Positions 63,910 through 64,000 of a DNA stretch of 64,000 nucleotides are shown here, piece after piece; position 1 is the first letter of the stretch, and every line of letters begins with the position of its first letter. Location: positions 2,542,001 through 2,606,000 of the forward strand of contig NZ_RAPS01000001.1 of NCBI RefSeq assembly GCF_003610255.1. Reading direction: 5' to 3'. The notes under the pieces are model-generated. The model was not told the origin of the DNA, ran no database searches, and saw nothing but the letters and a program-made list of their open reading frames with translations. The translations under genes were made by a program, and so were the position numbers. The stretch comes from Streptomyces sp. TLI_171. Its GTDB lineage: Bacteria; Actinomycetota; Actinomycetes; Streptomycetales; Streptomycetaceae.

Positions 63910-64000
63910 GCGGGTGTGTCTCCCGTCAGGCCCCCGGGCTCCGCTTCCGCGCACGACGCGCCACCGCATTCACCAGCCGGCCGCCTTCGGGCGGTTCCGG

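Noticed and set aside
63981..63994. CCGCC-TTCG-GGCGG hairpin at the right edge, upstream of rne
   Set aside because: Too small and too near the window edge to interpret as an RNase E autoregulatory leader.

Overview
The window is chromosomal DNA of very high G+C content. Codon use, frequent GTG starts, leaderless-looking starts and gene order point to an actinobacterium of the family Streptomycetaceae (Streptomyces or Kitasatospora). From memory, the order matches the conserved core region of Streptomyces that runs from phoH/ybeY through hrcA-dnaJ, hemW, lepA, rpsT, holA, comEC, leuS, rsfS, nadD, proA/proB and obgE to rne. I ran no search, so genus and synteny are inferences.

Layout. 1-607: aldo/keto reductase cut by the window edge. 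693-1471: a small two-gene unit (DUF4383 membrane protein, Cys-rich small protein). 1587-4541: phoH-ybeY-CNNM/CBS operon. 4740-10118: rnz, HIT protein, tricorn protease homologue, rsmE. 10218-12577: hrcA-dnaJ heat-shock operon under a CIRCE operator. 12762-18297: accessory-looking block (htpX-like protease, pspAB-like, lipoprotein, DUF2785, DUF3097, sigma factor with membrane partner). 18399-21662: hemW and an acyl-CoA ligase. 21912-29654: second accessory-looking block (heterodimeric ABC exporter, divergent EamA/MarR pair, ECF41-type sigJ and an FAD oxidoreductase). 29773-41237: lepA, a monooxygenase-fold protein, rpsT, a lipoprotein, holA, comEC, comEA, degV, a coiled-coil membrane protein. 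41584-46620: leuS with a leader-peptide attenuator, an HTH regulator, three identical tRNA-Ala(GGC) genes. 46729-54629: histidine phosphatase, rsfS, a pdtA-like LCP protein, nadD, two tiny membrane proteins, an M48 protease and two SCO2583/SCO2584-type membrane proteins. 54769-63909: proA, a small unknown protein, proB, obgE, rpmA, rplU and a very large RNase E/G.

How the genes fit together. Much of the window serves translation and RNA metabolism: ribosomal proteins L21, L27 and S20; LepA, Obg, YbeY, RsmE and RsfS; LeuRS and tRNA-Ala; RNase E/G and RNase Z. A second theme is protein quality control (HrcA/DnaJ, HtpX, tricorn, M48) and cell-envelope or spore-wall work (PspAB-like, LCP protein, SCO2583/2584-type proteins). 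The two accessory blocks carry their own regulators and visible operators.

Most interesting regulatory features seen by eye: (i) upstream of leuS a 12-residue leaderless ORF with three consecutive Leu codons followed by an intrinsic terminator with a pyrimidine-rich tail; (ii) a 13-bp perfect inverted repeat between sigJ and its oxidoreductase that contains an ECF41-like promoter, plus a three-fold 43-44 bp repeat upstream of sigJ; (iii) an 18-bp near-palindrome covering the -10 region of the EamA gene in the MarR/EamA divergent region; (iv) CIRCE with a second palindrome next to it; (v) a terminator-like hairpin in the rplU leader; (vi) a phosphatase gene whose only plausible start is a CTG overlapping the rsfS stop codon.
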